Shown: piece after piece, positions 62,014-64,000 of the stretch
Position numbering within the stretch: the first letter of the stretch is position 1
Layout: each line of letters opens with the position of its first letter
From: Helicovermis profundi
Lineage (GTDB): Bacteria > Bacillota > Clostridia > Peptostreptococcales > Acidaminobacteraceae
Assembly: GCF_033097505.1 (NCBI RefSeq)
Contig: NZ_AP028654.1
Location: 1,008,001-1,072,000 of the forward strand
Direction of reading: 5' to 3'
Length of the DNA stretch: 64,000 bases
Translations under genes and position numbers: made by a program
Notes under the pieces: model-generated
The model's input: only the letters and a program-made list of their open reading frames with translations
What the model was told of the DNA's origin: nothing
Databases searched by the model: none

Positions 62014-63039
62014 TTGAAAAAAGAGACTTCAATTGATTGGGGAAATTTAGGATTTGGATACATTAAAGCTGATTATAATTTTATATCATATTATAAAGAT
62101 GGAAAATGGGACGATGGAAATTTAAGAGAAGATGACAAAGTTACTATTAGTCAAGGTTCTACTTGTTTACACTATGGTCAGCAGTGTTTTGAAGGTTTAA
62201 AAGCGTTTAAACATAAAGATGGATCTGTTGGTTTATTTAGACCATTTGAAAACGCTAAAAGAATGAATAATAGTGCTAAAAGAATAATGATGCCTGAAAT
62301 TTCAGAGGATTTTTTTGTTGAAGCTTGTAAAAAAGTTGTTAAAGCAAATGGAAGATTTGTACCACCTTATGGCAGTGGTGCTACCCTTTATTTAAGACCT
62401 TATATTATTGGTATTGGTGATAATATAGGTGTTTCACCTGCTAAAGAATATATATTTGGTATTTTCGTTATGCCTGTTGGACCGTATTTCAAAGGTGGAA
62501 TGTCACCAGTGAACTTTATTACTTCTGACTATGATAGAGCGGCTCCAAATGGAACTGGAAGTGTAAAAGTTGGGGGTAATTACGCGGGAAGTTTATTACC
62601 TCATCATGAAGCTGTAGAAAAAGGATATGCAGATTGTATATATCTTGATCCATTAACTCATACTAAAATTGAAGAAGTTGGGGCTGCAAATTTCTTTGGA
62701 ATAACAAAAGATAATAAGTTTGTTACACCAAAATCAAATTCCATTCTACCAAGTATAACTAGAAAATCACTTCTATATATATCTAAAGAGTATTTAGGCA
62801 TGGAAGTTATTGAAAGAGAAGTTTATATTGATAAATTATCTGAATTTATTGAAGCAGGGGCTTGTGGAACTGCTGCAGTTATTTCACCAATAGGTGCTAT
62901 AATGCATAAGAATAATAAACATGTTTTCTATAGTGAAACTAAGGTTGGTGAAGTTACAATGAAACTTTATAATACTTTTATAGGAATTCAAACTGGTGAT
63001 CTTAAAGCACCAGATGGATGGATAGTAAAAATAGATTAA
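62014..63039 (+). CDS. ilvE: Branched-chain amino acid aminotransferase
   Basis: The 341-residue class IV PLP aminotransferase makes or breaks leucine, isoleucine and valine. Seen are STCLHYGQQCFEGLKAFK, LYLRPYIIG, the PLP Lys in GSVKVGGNYAGSLLPHHEA, and IEEVGAANFFGI, EAGACGTAAVISPIGAI. The start codon is TTG at 62014, with AAAGGGGGAT just upstream and no in-frame ATG nearby. Confidence 0.96.
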   Translation: MKKETSIDWGNLGFGYIKADYNFISYYKDGKWDDGNLREDDKVTISQGSTCLHYGQQCFEGLKAFKHKDGSVGLFRPFENAKRMNNSAKRIMMPEISEDFFVEACKKVVKANGRFVPPYGSGATLYLRPYIIGIGDNIGVSPAKEYIFGIFVMPVGPYFKGGMSPVNFITSDYDRAAPNGTGSVKVGGNYAGSLLPHHEAVEKGYADCIYLDPLTHTKIEEVGAANFFGITKDNKFVTPKSNSILPSITRKSLLYISKEYLGMEVIEREVYIDKLSEFIEAGACGTAAVISPIGAIMHKNNKHVFYSETKVGEVTMKLYNTFIGIQTGDLKAPDGWIVKID

Positions 63040-63047
63040 AAAATACT

Positions 63048-63086
63048 AAAAGAACTATAAGAATAAAAACATTCTTGTAGTTCTTT
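63048..63086 (+). terminator. Terminator after ilvE
   Basis: AAGAACTATAAGAAT and ATTCTTGTAGTTCTT pair over 15 bp with one G-T pair, followed by TTTT. Confidence 0.85.
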
Positions 63087-63104
63087 TTTGATTATTAAAT
63101 TTAA

Positions 63105-64000
63105 TTATTCAAAAGGAAATTCAATAGTAAAAGTTGTTTTCTTATTTGGAATACTCGTGCAGTTTATTTTTCCCTTAAGTTTACCGGTTACTATATTATA
63201 TACAATATTTAAGCCAAGTCCACTATTTCCTGTATTTCTATTTGTTGTAAAAAAAGGATTGAAAATTTTTGGCAACACTTTTTTTTCTATTCCATATCCA
63301 TCATCTGAATATGAAATAATAATATTATGATTTTCTTTATAGATTTTTATATTAATATTTCCATTAGTTTTATTTGAAAATCCATGTTTTAAAGTGTTTA
63401 TAATTAAGTTTGTAAGTATTTGTGAAAAAGCACCTGGAAAACTATTAATTATTATAGATGAGTCACAATCGATATTTATTTTATGATTTGTATTTTTATA
63501 TTCATGTTTTAAACTTAAGACTATTTCATGAGTGTATTTACATAAATCAAAATTTGTTTTTTCGTCATGGCTTTGATTTACAGATATTTTTTTAAAGCTA
63601 TTTACAAGTTCAGCTGCTTTTAATAGATTTATAGAAAGTATTTTAATACTTTCATCAAGATTATTTAAAAATTGAAAAAAACTACTTTTAGACAACTTGC
63701 CGCTATTTGTAAGTTTTTTATTTTTTGTAATGATATCTTCAATAAAAGAAGCGGTTGTAATAGATACTCCAAGTGGAGTATTAATTTCATGAGCTACACC
63801 TGAAACCAATGAACCTAAAGAAGCTAGTTTCTCTTTTTCTAATAGTTCTTTCATAGTTGTTTCTAGTTCTTTTGTTTTATCATCAAGCATTTTTTCCAGT
63901 TTATCTTTTTCATTTTTATGAAGTTCTTCAAGTTTTAATTGAGTATTTATAAGTTTTGTAATATCGTAATTTGAACCAATAACCATAATAATATTTTTTT
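63105..64000 (-). CDS. Sensor histidine kinase, partial (N-terminus beyond the window)
   Basis: The visible C-terminal part of about 298 residues matches the paralogue at 60188: the end of a PAS domain (MVIGSNYDITKLINTQ), coiled coil, H-box LGSLVSGVAHEINTPLGVSI, NLIINTLKHGF, YSDDGYGIEKK and NSGLGLNIVYNIVTGKLKG. The frame is open to the window edge, and the ATG at 63984-63986 lies inside the domain, so it is not the true start. Confidence 0.9.
   Translation of the reverse strand, partial: KNIIMVIGSNYDITKLINTQLKLEELHKNEKDKLEKMLDDKTKELETTMKELLEKEKLASLGSLVSGVAHEINTPLGVSITTASFIEDIITKNKKLTNSGKLSKSSFFQFLNNLDESIKILSINLLKAAELVNSFKKISVNQSHDEKTNFDLCKYTHEIVLSLKHEYKNTNHKINIDCDSSIIINSFPGAFSQILTNLIINTLKHGFSNKTNGNINIKIYKENHNIIISYSDDGYGIEKKVLPKIFNPFFTTNRNTGNSGLGLNIVYNIVTGKLKGKINCTSIPNKKTTFTIEFPFE

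Overview
The window is very AT-rich and reads as a low-GC anaerobe, most likely a clostridial or other low-GC Firmicute, though a fusobacterium cannot be excluded. The signs are a copper-amine-oxidase-type stalk domain on a secreted glycosidase, an OhrR/peroxidase pair, an acetyl-type DapD, a YhaO/YhaN-type SbcCD pair and formate dehydrogenase maturation genes. TGA is used as a normal stop (for example at 2635-2637), so the standard bacterial code applies.

Layout. 1-9 kb: a partial upstream gene, a secreted GH114-like glycosidase, a zinc/cadmium-type CDF exporter behind an ArsR/SmtB-type operator, an ArsC/Spx-family gene with an in-frame TGA where the first CXXC cysteine should be (probable selenoprotein), topoisomerase III, a LysE exporter, glutathione peroxidase with an OhrR-type regulator, a PfkB kinase and a small DMT transporter. 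9-13 kb: a chemoreceptor, Ogt, MobA and FdhD. 13.0-15.1 kb: a 2,082-bp IS1634-type insertion sequence flanked by an identical 189-bp target duplication. 15-24.5 kb: a large membrane protein, SbcD/SbcC-like nuclease genes, a second CDF transporter and a CcdA/TlpA thiol-redox pair with a Fur-like box. 24.6-32.7 kb: a hybrid sensor kinase with an HD-GYP response regulator, an unrecognised structured intergenic region, and a MacB-like ABC system with a large secreted CARDB-like partner. 33-43.7 kb: an RND pump operon with its own two-component system (minus strand), divergent from a copper P-type ATPase with six 9-residue His repeats, then DUF302, a small Cys-rich membrane peptide and OsmC. 44-47.4 kb: a TPR/adenylate cyclase and a GDT1-type transporter. 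47.5-55.6 kb: a complete nine-gene his operon (hisZ-G-D-C-B-H-A-F-IE, minus strand) with promoter, His-rich leader peptide and attenuator. 55.8-64 kb: asd-dapA-dapB-dapD, ilvE, and two paralogous sensor kinases, the second running off the window end.

Four things stand out. (1) The TGA-containing ArsC/Spx gene has a well-placed bSECIS-like hairpin, and FdhD/MobA nearby are consistent with a selenium- and molybdenum-using anaerobe. (2) The his operon appears to be controlled by classical ribosome-dependent attenuation: a 25-residue leader peptide with three consecutive His codons before a 17-bp terminator, rather than the T-box usual in Firmicutes. (3) Two unrelated loci (32.7-33.0 kb and 46.0-46.25 kb) carry the same complex 3'-end architecture: a segment S at the stop codon, a long terminator hairpin, an ATAGGG/CCCTAT hairpin, a GC-rich hairpin domain and S', the reverse complement of S. 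The distal part is duplicated at a 125-127 bp period. S differs between loci but S' matches it in each, which looks like covariation and is my best candidate for an undescribed element. (4) The IS made an unusually long target duplication that kept both convergent neighbours intact.
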